Shown here: piece by piece, positions 8,893 to 16,693 of the stretch
Layout: each line of letters starts with the position of its first letter
How positions within the stretch are numbered: the stretch's first letter is position 1
NCBI RefSeq assembly: GCF_017676345.1
Contig: NZ_JAFFZM010000004.1
Coordinates: 62,001-126,000, forward strand
Direction: 5' to 3'
Length of the DNA stretch: 64,000 nt
Source of the DNA: Streptomyces smyrnaeus
GTDB taxonomy: Bacteria; Actinomycetota; Actinomycetes; Streptomycetales; Streptomycetaceae
Notes under the pieces: model-generated
Told to the model about the DNA's origin: nothing
Seen by the model: only the letters and a program-made list of their open reading frames with translations
Databases searched by the model: none
Made by a program: the position numbers and the translations under genes

Positions 8893-9873
8893 GTGAATGG
8901 TTTGTCAATTCCAAAACCTTCGTATGCGGCCGGAGCCCCCGGCTCGCGGATCGCGGCGGTAGCCGCCAGCCGTCCGGAACGGGTGGTGGGAAACGCGGAT
9001 TTGGGGAATTCTTTAGGCGTCTCACCGGAATGGATCGAGCGCCGTGTGGGCATACGCGAAAGGCGATTCGCAGGGCCGTGCGAATCCATCCCCAGAATGG
9101 CGGCGCATGCCGCCTCCAAGGCGCTGTCCTCGGCCGGCCTGACACCTGACGACGTCGATTTGCTCATTCTGGCGACCTGTTCGATGCCGTCACCGATGCC
9201 GGGCGGTGGCGCGCTCACAGCCGCGGAGCTGGGCATACCGACCGTCGGCGCGTTCGACGTCAATGCGGCGTGCGCCGGATTCTGCTACGGCCTGGGGGTG
9301 GCCGACAGCATGGTGCGGGCGGGTACCAGTGGCTGCGTACTGGTGGTCGGCGCGGAGCGGATGACGGACTGGGTCGACCCGGAGGACGTCAACACCGCCC
9401 CCATCTTCGCGGACGGAGCCGGCGCGGCCGTGGTGCGGGCGGCGGAGCACACCGGTATCCATCCGGTGGTATGGGGCGGGGACGGTGAGCGAGCCGCACT
9501 CGTGGCCATCCCCGACCGGTGGAGCCGTCTGACGATGCGGGGCCAGCCCGTCTACCGGTGGGCGACCACGGAACTGGTGGCGGTCGGGGTGGAGGCCTGC
9601 CGACGCGCCGGGCTCGCCCCGGCGGACCTGAAGGGCCTGGTCGTCCACCAGGCCAATCTACGGATGATCGAACGCATGGCTGAGGGCCTCGGCGCGGTGA
9701 ACGCCGCCGTGGCCCGGGACGTGGTGGAAAGCGGCAACACCTCAGCGGCCTCCGTTCCCCTGGCGCTCTCGCGGCTCATCGATCTGGGCGAGGTGCGTTC
9801 CGGTGATCCGGTGCTCCTGCTGGGCTTCGGCGCGGGGCTCAGCTATGCGGGGCAGGTGGTGGACTGCCCGTAA
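8893..9873 (+). CDS. Beta-ketoacyl-ACP synthase III-like (KASIII)
   Basis: Thiolase-fold condensing enzyme of 326 residues. The catalytic triad can be read: Cys127 in NAACAGFCYG, His252 in VVHQANLRMI and Asn282 in ESGNTSAAS, all as in FabH. It normally joins an acyl-CoA starter to malonyl-ACP. Start is a GTG at 8893 (VNGLSIPK...); a TTG at 8902 is possible. It stands alone on the plus strand behind the lipid operon. It may elongate the ACP-bound chain, or transfer an acyl group as the CerJ/ChlB3-type KASIII acyltransferases do. Primary-metabolism FabH would normally sit with fabD and acpP, which are absent here. Confidence 0.88.
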   Translation: MNGLSIPKPSYAAGAPGSRIAAVAASRPERVVGNADLGNSLGVSPEWIERRVGIRERRFAGPCESIPRMAAHAASKALSSAGLTPDDVDLLILATCSMPSPMPGGGALTAAELGIPTVGAFDVNAACAGFCYGLGVADSMVRAGTSGCVLVVGAERMTDWVDPEDVNTAPIFADGAGAAVVRAAEHTGIHPVVWGGDGERAALVAIPDRWSRLTMRGQPVYRWATTELVAVGVEACRRAGLAPADLKGLVVHQANLRMIERMAEGLGAVNAAVARDVVESGNTSAASVPLALSRLIDLGEVRSGDPVLLLGFGAGLSYAGQVVDCP

Positions 9874-10075
9874 GAGCAGAAATCAGCCGGCAGCCGCGGT
9901 GGTGCACGCATGGACGGCGGGGGCCCAACCGCCCCCGCACGAAGGACCGTTGACCAGTGGAGCAGCGGGGTGAGCAGCTTTCTTCCGCTCTCTGGCGGCG
10001 GGCGCGCGCGTATGGTTTGCTGCTGCGCGTCGGGCCGGCCCTCGGCCGGCAACTTCGCGCAGAACGGGGACGTTC
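9874..10075 (+). promoter_or_regulatory. Leader and presumed promoter of the peptide gene
   Basis: The 202 bp between KASIII and the peptide gene contain a GC-rich hairpin downstream of the KASIII stop (GCGGGGGC near 9915 with its complement GCCCCCGC after a six-base loop), likely ending KASIII transcription. A TTGACC at about 9948 could be a -35 box, but a convincing -10 was not found. A second small palindrome CCGGCC-CTC-GGCCGG lies about 40 bp before the peptide start. Confidence 0.4.
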
Positions 10076-10162
10076 ATGGCCAAGCGCATGCTGTTCAAGG
10101 CGGCGAGCAAGCTGGGCATCACCGTCAAGGGGGCGGTCGGCGCCTACCCCTGGATTCCGTAG
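10076..10162 (+). CDS. Candidate RiPP precursor peptide (28 residues, core ...AYPWIP)
   Basis: An ATG at 10076, six bases after GGGGA, opens a 28-codon frame ending in TAG at 10160-10162. The first 18 residues are basic and could form an amphipathic helix (MAKRMLFKAASKLGITVK); the tail is GAVGAYPWIP. There are five Lys/Arg and no acidic residue. A P450 follows 158 bp later on the same strand, behind a strong hairpin. Known P450-modified peptides (tryptorubin/atropopeptides, cittilin-type) are made from very short precursors directly upstream of one P450, with cross-links between Trp/Tyr of the C-terminal core. Tyr24 and Trp26 are the candidate cross-link residues here, and Pro25/Pro28 would rigidify the product. 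The assignment rests on context, not on a search. Confidence 0.6.
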   Translation: MAKRMLFKAASKLGITVKGAVGAYPWIP

Positions 10163-10186
10163 ACACCTGTCGAGGTAGACACCTGT
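10160..10186 (+). repeat. 11-bp direct repeat at the peptide stop codon
   Basis: TAGACACCTGT occurs at 10160-10170 and again at 10176-10186, with CGAGG between. The first copy contains the stop codon of the peptide gene. It may be the scar of a small duplication; no function is known. Confidence 0.7.
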
Positions 10187-10220
10187 TGAACCCCTAGGCA
10201 CCGCGCCACGGCAGTTCCAC

Positions 10221-10258
10221 GGCGGCCCGGCCCCGGCACCCACCGGGGCCGGGCCGCC
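10221..10258 (+). terminator. Strong hairpin between peptide gene and P450
   Basis: A perfect 16-bp stem (10221-10236 with 10243-10258, all G/C) closes a six-base loop CACCCA. There is no T-run, as is common in Streptomyces. It probably works as a partial terminator or RNA 3'-stabiliser, so that the short peptide mRNA is made in excess over the P450 message. Confidence 0.8.
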
Positions 10259-10320
10259 CGCGCCTGAGCTCTGCCGGCACTGTCCGGAGGCTGCCGGCAC
10301 TGTCCGAAGGAGAGGGATCC

Positions 10321-11562
10321 GTGCTCCGTCCACCCGCGCCCACGGGGTTCTCACCCGCCGAGTTCCTGGAGAGATACGAGCAGGACCGCCTCGGCACGCT
10401 CGGCTCCGCCGTCCGGCAGCACGGCCCGGTCGTACAGCTCGCCGAGGGCACCGTGCTGGTCAACGACCCCGCCGCGGCGCAGGAGGTGCTGCGCCGCACC
10501 AACACCGACTTCCTCGTCACCAGCACCATCCGGCGCGACGAGGTGAGCGGTGTGCGCGACGATCCGGCCACGCAGGAGTGGATGCGCGGTCGCCGGGCCA
10601 CCCAGCGCGGCATGTCTCCCGACCCGCTGCGGGAGCACCGGCGGTGGCTCACCTCCGCGGCCGACGCGCTGTGCCGGCAGTGGCGCACGGCGGGCGACAT
10701 CGCTGACCCCCTCCTCGGCCTGGAACAGCTCACCGCCCGGTCCTTCACCACCTACTGCTTCGGCTCGCGGGACGCCGGCCCGGTCCCCGCCCGCACGGCC
10801 GAACTGCTGGCCGCCATCACCCCCCTGATCGCCAGCCCGTTCCAGCTGCCGCGGGCGCTCCGGCGCCTCCTCCCGCGCTACCGCCGCTCGGTGCGTGCGC
10901 AGAGCGCTCTGGAGGACGAGTTGCGCAGGGCGCTCGCCAGGCCCGGCAGCGGTGGGCTCGTCGACGCGCTCACCGCCTCCGGACTCGGCACGGAGGCCGT
11001 GGTGCGCATTCTCGTCTCCAGTGGTCTGGCCTCCTACCGGGTGCCCGCGGCCGCCGTCACCTGGTGCCTGGTCGCCCTGGCCGACCACCCCCGGACGGCC
11101 GAGGCATGTGCGCACGCACTCCACTCGGCGGAAGAGGGGAGCGTGCCGGAGTACGTACGGTGGACGCTCGCCGAGACGCTCCGGCTCTGGCCGCCGAACT
11201 GGCTGATCGTGCGCACCGCGCGAGGAGAGCAGGAGGCCGCCGGCTGGCGGATTCCCGAGGGCGCCGCCGTACTGATCTCCCCGTACGTGCTGCACCGGAG
11301 CACGGCGACGTTCGGCGACGACGCCGACCGCTTCCGCCCGGAGCGCTGGCAGGATCTGAAACCGGAAACGGGCACCTATGTGCCGTACGGCATGGGCACC
11401 CGCTGGTGCGTCGGCAAGGCGCTGGCCGATGTCGAACTCTCGACGCTGGTGAGCGTCCTGGCCGGCTCGCTCCGCTTCACCGTCACCAGCATGGCGACCC
11501 GGCCGGACGTCCGCACCACCCTGCTGCCGGCGGGACTGACCATGAGCGTCACCGCCCGGTGA
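10321..11562 (+). CDS. Cytochrome P450, candidate peptide cross-linking enzyme
   Basis: P450 of 413 residues. The heme-cysteine motif is YGMGTRWCVG (Cys363; the usual Phe is Tyr) and ExxR is E285-T-L-R288. The I-helix stretch around 232-247 (SSGLASYRVPAAAVTW) lacks the usual A-G-x-D/E-T acid-alcohol pair, which P450s that do phenol coupling or cross-linking often alter. GTG start with AAGGAG behind it. It follows the 28-residue peptide gene on the same strand and ends 28 bp before a convergent P450. Inferred role: oxidative C-C, C-N or C-O bond formation between Tyr and Trp of the peptide. A small-molecule hydroxylase is the alternative. Confidence 0.85.
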   Translation: MLRPPAPTGFSPAEFLERYEQDRLGTLGSAVRQHGPVVQLAEGTVLVNDPAAAQEVLRRTNTDFLVTSTIRRDEVSGVRDDPATQEWMRGRRATQRGMSPDPLREHRRWLTSAADALCRQWRTAGDIADPLLGLEQLTARSFTTYCFGSRDAGPVPARTAELLAAITPLIASPFQLPRALRRLLPRYRRSVRAQSALEDELRRALARPGSGGLVDALTASGLGTEAVVRILVSSGLASYRVPAAAVTWCLVALADHPRTAEACAHALHSAEEGSVPEYVRWTLAETLRLWPPNWLIVRTARGEQEAAGWRIPEGAAVLISPYVLHRSTATFGDDADRFRPERWQDLKPETGTYVPYGMGTRWCVGKALADVELSTLVSVLAGSLRFTVTSMATRPDVRTTLLPAGLTMSVTAR

Positions 11563-11590
11563 CGGCGTCGCTCACCCTGCTCCACGCCGC

Positions 11591-12799
11591 TCACCAGCGG
11601 ACGGGCAGCCGCCGGATGCCCCGGGACACCAGACTGGACAGCCGGTCGGCCGGCGGTCCGTCGGGCGCGAGCCCGGGCAACCGGGTGAGGAGCGTGCGCA
11701 GGACGATGCGCCCCTCCAGCCGGGCCAGCGGAGCGCCGAGGCAGAAGTGCGCCCCATGGCCGAAGCTCAGGTGCCCTCGGCCACCCCTGCGGATGTCGAA
11801 ACACTCCGGCCGGTCGTAGCGGGCCGGATCGCGGCCGGCGTCCGCCGCGGCGATCAGCACCACGCCGCCGGCCGGTACGACGCTGCCGCAGATGTCCGCG
11901 TCCTCGACCGCGATGCGCGGGGTCGAGGTCTCCACGGGGCTGTCGTAGCGGAGCATCTCCTCGATCGCCCCCTCCAACAGGGTGTCCGGTCCGGAGCGCA
12001 GCGCAGCCAACTGCTCCGGATGGGAGAAGAGGGCGCTGATCCCGTTGCACAGGAAGTTCACCGTCGACTCGTGCCCGGCGATCAGGAGGAGGAAGGCGGT
12101 GGAGAGCAGTTCGTCCTCGGAGAGCCTGTCGCCGTCGTCGTCCACCGTGTGGATGAGCGCGCTGAGCAGATCCGGCCCCGGGTCCGTGCGCTTCGCCGCT
12201 ATCAGGTCCGTCAGATGAGCGACCGCCTCCCGGTGTGCGGCGCGGGCGGAGTCGCCGCTCGTGGGGGCGATGACCTCGTCCGACCATCGACGGAACGCCT
12301 CCCTGTCGATGTCCGGGACGCCCAGCAGCTCACAGATCACGGTGAGCCGCAGCGGGAAGGCCACGGCGTCGACGAGATCGCCGCGCCGCTCCGGAGCCTT
12401 CAGCATCGCGTCCACCAGCCGGTCGGTCAGTATCTGGATGCCGGGGGCCAGCGCCGCGACCCGGCGCGGCGTGAACTCCCGCGAGACGAGGCGGCGCAGC
12501 CGGGTGTGGTCGGGCGGGTCCGCGAGCAGCATGTGCGCGTTTCCCGGGTTCTCCAGCGTCGTCGGCGTCGGCAGGCCGGTGGCCAGAGCGCCGTACCGTC
12601 GCCAGTCCCGGCTCAGCCGGGGATGTGTGTAGGCGGCCCGAGCCGCCTCATGGCCCACGACCAGCCAGAAGGACTCCTGCCCGTCGGTGGTCACCCGGTG
12701 CACCGGCCCCCGCTCCCGCAGCGCCGCGTAGGCCGGGTACGGATCGGTCGCGAAGTCGGGGTGCAGCTCCAGGAGGTTGACCGGACGGGCATCGAGCAT
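11591..12799 (-). CDS. Cytochrome P450 (CYP107-like)
   Basis: Soluble bacterial P450 of 402 residues with all landmarks: I-helix LIAGHEST, ExxR EMLR and heme motif FGHGAHFCLG. The N-terminal pattern DPYPAYAALRERGPV is typical of Streptomyces secondary-metabolism P450s. The ATG at 12799 has GGAGG five bases upstream; a GTG 15 bp earlier is less likely. It faces the preceding P450 tail to tail. Its substrate is unknown. It could be a second tailoring enzyme for the peptide, or belong to the lipid cluster. Confidence 0.88.
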   Translation of the reverse strand: MLDARPVNLLELHPDFATDPYPAYAALRERGPVHRVTTDGQESFWLVVGHEAARAAYTHPRLSRDWRRYGALATGLPTPTTLENPGNAHMLLADPPDHTRLRRLVSREFTPRRVAALAPGIQILTDRLVDAMLKAPERRGDLVDAVAFPLRLTVICELLGVPDIDREAFRRWSDEVIAPTSGDSARAAHREAVAHLTDLIAAKRTDPGPDLLSALIHTVDDDGDRLSEDELLSTAFLLLIAGHESTVNFLCNGISALFSHPEQLAALRSGPDTLLEGAIEEMLRYDSPVETSTPRIAVEDADICGSVVPAGGVVLIAAADAGRDPARYDRPECFDIRRGGRGHLSFGHGAHFCLGAPLARLEGRIVLRTLLTRLPGLAPDGPPADRLSSLVSRGIRRLPVRW

Positions 12800-13102
12800 G
12801 GAGACCTCCGGCACAGGACAGCGGCGGGGGGACTCACCCTAGGAGCCGGGCGGGGCCCACGAACAGACCCCCTTCGGGTCCGGAGGGCGGATCGGGAGGC
12901 CTGCGGCGATTCGCCGTGATGAGTGGTTTGCCCCCTTCCATGAGTGGCCTGTCTCCTCCCGTGGGCACTGTCGTGAATGCCGATGCCGCACAAGGAGGCG
13001 GAGAGGGGAAGGGCTGAGCAGTACTCGGGTCGCAGATCACCCGGAGCGGCGGGGCCCGCGACGTACGGGCCCCGCCGCCCCCCATGAAGGAGAGAACACA
13101 GG
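12800..13102. promoter_or_regulatory. Intergenic region with 21-bp-spaced direct repeat
   Basis: ATGAGTGGTTTG at 12919 and ATGAGTGGCCTG at 12940 are direct repeats exactly 21 bp apart, two helical turns. They lie between two divergently transcribed genes. Such spacing is common for activator binding sites. A 25-codon frame starting at the second repeat was considered and not called. Confidence 0.4.
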
Positions 13103-14176
13103 GTGGACGTCGCACCGGACGGGCGCATGGCGTCCGTCGAGGCGAGCGCAGTACAGGCGCGGGTGAGCGAGGCGCTGGCGACCAGTCGTGCCCACGCCGC
13201 GGCAGCGGCGGCCGGGGAGGTGACGGGCACGGGGCGAGCCGATTCGGCTGTCCGGTGCGGCCATGCGCACGAGCTGAAGCCGTGGCATCCCGGTGTGCAC
13301 GCCGCGGCGTTGCACATGCTGAACACGCCGCGCGGTGCCGGACCACGGTGGCACTGTCAGGAGGCGACGCGTCTCGAACTGCTGGCGGCGCGGAGTACGC
13401 GCCGCGCCGCGCACTCTCCCTGTGCGGCGTGGCACACCGATCTCGCGCCTCCCGAGGCGCACTTGTCACAGGCGGTGGCACGCGCCGTCCGCGACACCCC
13501 ACGGCATGGGAAGTCGGCCCAGCGCCCGGCGACGCAGGTCGCCGACGTGGTGGGGCGGTGGGGCGGTCCGGAGCGGGCGGCGTTCTGCGCCTCGGCGTGC
13601 CTGCTGGCCCAGGTGTGGCCCTCGATACTGGCCGAACTGTCCGTGCTGGTCCGCCAGGTCGGGGTGGTCGACGGCTCCCGGATCGCCGGGTTCACCGACT
13701 TCACCACACACGGCGCCGTCTTCGTCAACCGGCGCCGGATGGTCCGTCACGGGAAGGGCGTCCCTGCGGTCGTCCGGTACGCGGAGGCCCTGGTGCGCGG
13801 GGGCACGCACACCCGCTGCAACGCCGCACAGGTGACAGCTCCGTTCCTGCGCGACGAACGGGACCGGCCATGGACGCACACCCCGCCGCGGCCCGACTCA
13901 CGGCCGTCGGCGGCATTGTTCCGGCAGTTGGTGGCCTTGGTCCGGTCACGTGAGCTGTACGCCAGGGTGCTCTCCGCGGCGCCTGCTCCTCCCATGGTTC
14001 GCGGGGCGGCCGAGCAGGCGATCGGCGAGCGGTATCTGCTGTTGGACGGGCAGGCACGTCGGGCCGCGGCCGGACTGCTGCCTCTTCGAGGGGCGCTCAC
14101 CGAGCACGGGGTGCGCGTCCTCACGCAGGTGGAGAAGACGCTGGCCTCCTATGTCACCGCCGCGGTACCGGAGTGA
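13103..14176 (+). CDS. HExxH-type peptide hydroxylase-like protein with degraded HExxH
   Basis: Protein of 357 residues. Its C-terminal half follows the layout of the alpha-ketoglutarate/HExxH peptide beta-hydroxylase family as I remember it: a GAVFVNRRR strand, then an AEALVxxxxTH helix, then PRPDSRP and a helical tail. In place of HExxH it reads RGGTH (Arg232 to His236), so the first metal His and the catalytic Glu are gone. The N-terminal 100 residues are Ala/His-rich and unassigned. GTG start behind AAGGAG (13086-13091). It follows a peptide gene and two P450s, which is where a peptide-modifying enzyme would be expected. It may be a non-catalytic relative. Family assignment is from pattern memory and moderate. 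Confidence 0.6.
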   Translation: MDVAPDGRMASVEASAVQARVSEALATSRAHAAAAAAGEVTGTGRADSAVRCGHAHELKPWHPGVHAAALHMLNTPRGAGPRWHCQEATRLELLAARSTRRAAHSPCAAWHTDLAPPEAHLSQAVARAVRDTPRHGKSAQRPATQVADVVGRWGGPERAAFCASACLLAQVWPSILAELSVLVRQVGVVDGSRIAGFTDFTTHGAVFVNRRRMVRHGKGVPAVVRYAEALVRGGTHTRCNAAQVTAPFLRDERDRPWTHTPPRPDSRPSAALFRQLVALVRSRELYARVLSAAPAPPMVRGAAEQAIGERYLLLDGQARRAAAGLLPLRGALTEHGVRVLTQVEKTLASYVTAAVPE

Positions 14177-14185
14177 GGCCCGAAC

Positions 14186-14224
14186 CCCGCGTGCCGTCGG
14201 CCGCTACCGTCGGCGGCACGCGGG
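14186..14224. terminator. Bidirectional terminator hairpin
   Basis: An 11-bp perfect stem (CCCGCGTGCCG at 14186-14196 with its complement at 14214-14224) lies between the plus-strand HExxH-like gene and the minus-strand slipin gene, which converge here. Confidence 0.75.
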
Positions 14225-14286
14225 AACAGCCGGCACCGGCCGCCACTACGCCTCGGCCTGCCTCTGAAGCGGCAGGCCCCCGGCGC

Positions 14287-15501
14287 TCAGGCCCCCTTGT
14301 GGTGGTGGCGGCGCCACCTGCCGCGGCCGGAGTGCTCCGCCTCCTCGGGCTGCTCCTCAGAAGGGCGTCCGGCGGCGGTGTCCTCCGCAGTGGGCAGGCC
14401 GGTCACCTCCAGCTCCGGCAGCACCATGTCCGGATCGCGACGCGGAGCGGCCGGGTCCGGAGGCAGTGGGCCGGTGGCAGAGGTGAGCGACTCGGCGGCG
14501 GTCGGTCGCGGCCTACCGGCCGAGCGGGACTGGCGGCCCGCCGACCGGAAGGTGGGGGCGATCTCCTCCTCCACCTTGCGCCGCTTGTTCCTTCCGCCCC
14601 CGCTCGGCTCTGTCTCCCCGGCGTCCTCGGTGTCCTCGGCGGCGGCTGCCAGCGCCTCGGCCACCGAGGTGCCGGACGCGAATGCGGCGGGGACTCTTCC
14701 TTCCTCGTCTCCCTCGTCGGTCTCGGGCTGCTGCGCCCGTTCCAGGAAGCGCAGGAGCTCGACGGGGAAGGGCAGCACAAGGGTGGAGTTCTTCTCGGCG
14801 GCGACGGCCGTGATGGTCTGCAGCAGCCGGAGTTGCAAGGCGGCGGGCTGCACGGACATCTGCTCGGCCGCTTCCGCCAGCCGCTTGGAGGCCTGGAGCT
14901 CCGCGTCCGCGTTGATGACACGGGCCCGGCGCTCACGATGTGCTTCCGCCTGGCGGGCCATGGACCGCTTCATGGTGTCCGGCAGTGACACGTCCTTGAT
15001 CTCCACCCGGTCGATCTGCACGCCCCAGTCGACGGCGGGGCTGTCGATCATCAGTTCCAGGCCCTGGTTGAGCTTCTCCCGGTTGGAGAGCAGATCGTCC
15101 AGATCGCTCTTACCGATGATCGACCGCAAAGAGGTCTGCGCCATCTGGGAGACGGCGAACTGGTAGTTCTCGACCCGGATGACCGCGTAGGCCGGTTCCA
15201 CGACCTTGAAGTAGACGACCGCGTCCACGCGCACCGTCACGTTGTCCCGTGTGATGCCCTCCTGGGCCGGAACGGGCATGGTGACGATCTGCATGTTCAC
15301 TTTGCGCAGCCGGTCGATGAACGGAACGATCAGCGTCAGTCCGGGTCCTCGTATGTCCCGGTGCAGGCGGCCGAGGCGCAGTACGACACCGCGTTCGTAC
15401 TGCTTGATGATGCGGACCGCTGACAGGACACCTATGGCCGCCAGGACGGCCACGACGACGATGACGGCTATCAGTACTTGCAGCATGACGGTACCAACCA
15501 T
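14287..15501 (-). CDS. Slipin / SPFH (band 7) domain membrane protein
   Basis: Stomatin-like protein of about 404 residues. One N-terminal membrane helix (LIAVIVVVAVLAAIGVL) is followed by the prohibitin fold: YERGVVLRLGR, GPGLTLIVPFIDR, MPVPAQEGITRDNV and VEIKDVSLPDTMKRSMARQAEAHRERRA are classic slipin sequences. The last 130 residues are charged, low-complexity and end HHHKGA. Family members form oligomeric membrane microdomain scaffolds. Start is ATG 15501, or ATG 15486 (M-L-Q-V); neither has a strong ribosome site. The usual NfeD partner is not next to it. Confidence 0.88.
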   Translation of the reverse strand: MVGTVMLQVLIAVIVVVAVLAAIGVLSAVRIIKQYERGVVLRLGRLHRDIRGPGLTLIVPFIDRLRKVNMQIVTMPVPAQEGITRDNVTVRVDAVVYFKVVEPAYAVIRVENYQFAVSQMAQTSLRSIIGKSDLDDLLSNREKLNQGLELMIDSPAVDWGVQIDRVEIKDVSLPDTMKRSMARQAEAHRERRARVINADAELQASKRLAEAAEQMSVQPAALQLRLLQTITAVAAEKNSTLVLPFPVELLRFLERAQQPETDEGDEEGRVPAAFASGTSVAEALAAAAEDTEDAGETEPSGGGRNKRRKVEEEIAPTFRSAGRQSRSAGRPRPTAAESLTSATGPLPPDPAAPRRDPDMVLPELEVTGLPTAEDTAAGRPSEEQPEEAEHSGRGRWRRHHHKGA

Positions 15502-16116
15502 CCCAAGCAGGTAATACCAGCCTAGATCGGACCAGGACGTACATGCGAGCGGCCGGGGGAGAGGCGCCGACCCTCCAGGCCAGGGAGCATCCCTGGCCTC
15601 CCTGGGAGAGAAAACCTTCACTCGCGGAAGCAGGATGGCGAGGAGGGGACGAGGGAGGAGCTGCGGCCGGTGCGGGGTGCACCCGGCCGTGTTCGTCCTG
15701 TCGCGACCGTGGGTGGCCGGTCGATCACGTACCTCGGTCGAGGGGCGCCGCCGCGTCCGACGCCGCTTGCACGGCAACCCGCTGTTCCGGCGATCGCGGC
15801 CGCATCCGCACGCGGGCGACGGTTCGGAGCGGGTATCTCCCCTCGCCGCTGCAGAAATTCAGGAAATGAGCGGTCAGAAATTTCCCTGGCGAGGACCTTG
15901 CCGGGTGGGAACTTATCGCGGCCACCGGCTTGATCGTGCTACGCTGATGCGAGTTGCAGTTGTGGTTCCCAAAGATTACAGATGCTCCAGCGATGTTCCA
16001 TCGCGGCGAGCACATCGAGTAAATTTTTAGTTCGGGTTTTCCCGGAGGGTAAATCATCGCAGCGACTCCGGTTCCGCAAGGTGCGGACTCCGGTCACTGC
16101 CCCCAAGGGAGATCGA
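15502..16116 (+). promoter_or_regulatory. Promoter region and long 5' leader of the cold-shock gene
   Basis: No credible gene is present. The 150 bp before the cold-shock start include an A/T-rich stretch near 16020 and a small hairpin, TCCGC (16073-16077) with GCGGA (16083-16087). The hairpin is flanked by a 9-bp direct repeat GACTCCGGT at 16064 and 16086. Long structured leaders are usual for bacterial csp genes, where they control translation with temperature; whether this one does is inference. Confidence 0.45.
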
Positions 16117-16320
16117 ATGGCAACTGGCACCGTGAAGTGGTTCAACGCGGAAAAGGGTTTCGGCTTCATCGAGCAGGACGGTGGCGGCGCTGACGTGTTC
16201 GCCCACTACTCGAACATCGCCGCCTCCGGGTTCCGTGAGCTTCAGGAAGGCCAGAAGGTGAACTTCGACGTCACGCAGGGCCAGAAGGGCCTTCAGGCCG
16301 AGAACATCGTTCCGGCCTGA
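16117..16320 (+). CDS. Cold-shock protein (CspA family)
   Basis: Complete 67-residue cold-shock domain that binds single-stranded RNA and DNA. Both nucleic-acid motifs are present: RNP1 as KGFGFIEQ and RNP2 as DVFAHYSNI. Starts [10 protein letters not shown] as nearly all Streptomyces Csp proteins do, with AAGGGAG upstream of the ATG. It sits in front of a DEAD-box helicase, a pairing that suggests joint RNA remodelling. Such small Csp proteins are usually highly expressed. Confidence 0.97.
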   Translation: MATGTVKWFNAEKGFGFIEQDGGGADVFAHYSNIAASGFRELQEGQKVNFDVTQGQKGLQAENIVPA

Positions 16321-16338
16321 CGCTGACGCCTATCGGCA

Positions 16339-16371
16339 GCCGGGGTCCGCACCGTGCGTGCGCACCCCGGC
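16339..16371 (+). terminator. Terminator after the cold-shock gene
   Basis: Hairpin with an 8-bp outer stem (GCCGGGGT with ACCCCGGC), a single C-C mismatch and a 5-bp inner stem (CGCAC/GTGCG) around CGTGC. It lies 19 bp past the stop codon. The remainder of the 373 bp up to the helicase gene holds the helicase promoter, including a locally T-rich stretch near 16590-16620; no gene is seen. Confidence 0.75.
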
Positions 16372-16693
16372 TCGCCACACCGATCGTGCCCCTCGTCCTC
16401 GACGGGCACCGTACGCGGCGAGCCGACGGCAGCGCCGTCCGCCACCCTTCCGCGTACTTCGCCGGGCGGAATCCGGATCCCGGCGCTCGCGGCCCGAGAA
16501 GTGACTGCCGTTTTCCACGGCTCACCCGCCGCCGCCCGTTCCGACCCGCCGTCGCTTTGTCTGTGATATCCGGCCGCCGATTGCGGCCCGGTTTGTTTTC
16601 TCTTTTTCTTCGGCTCGTTCTTGCGGATCCTCGTGCGGCTCATTGCTGCTGCAGGAATCCCCTCGATGCGTGCCGCACCGAGGAAGGTTCCGT

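Noticed and set aside
1..9873. Isonitrile-lipopeptide cluster as the explanation for FAAL plus ACP
   Set aside because: The non-heme iron oxidase, thioesterase and NRPS that define that pathway are absent; a desaturase and CFA-type methyltransferase are present instead.
12940..13017. A 25-codon frame beginning at the second 21-bp repeat
   Set aside because: No ribosome site, Gly-rich tail, and the start overlaps what looks like a regulatory repeat.
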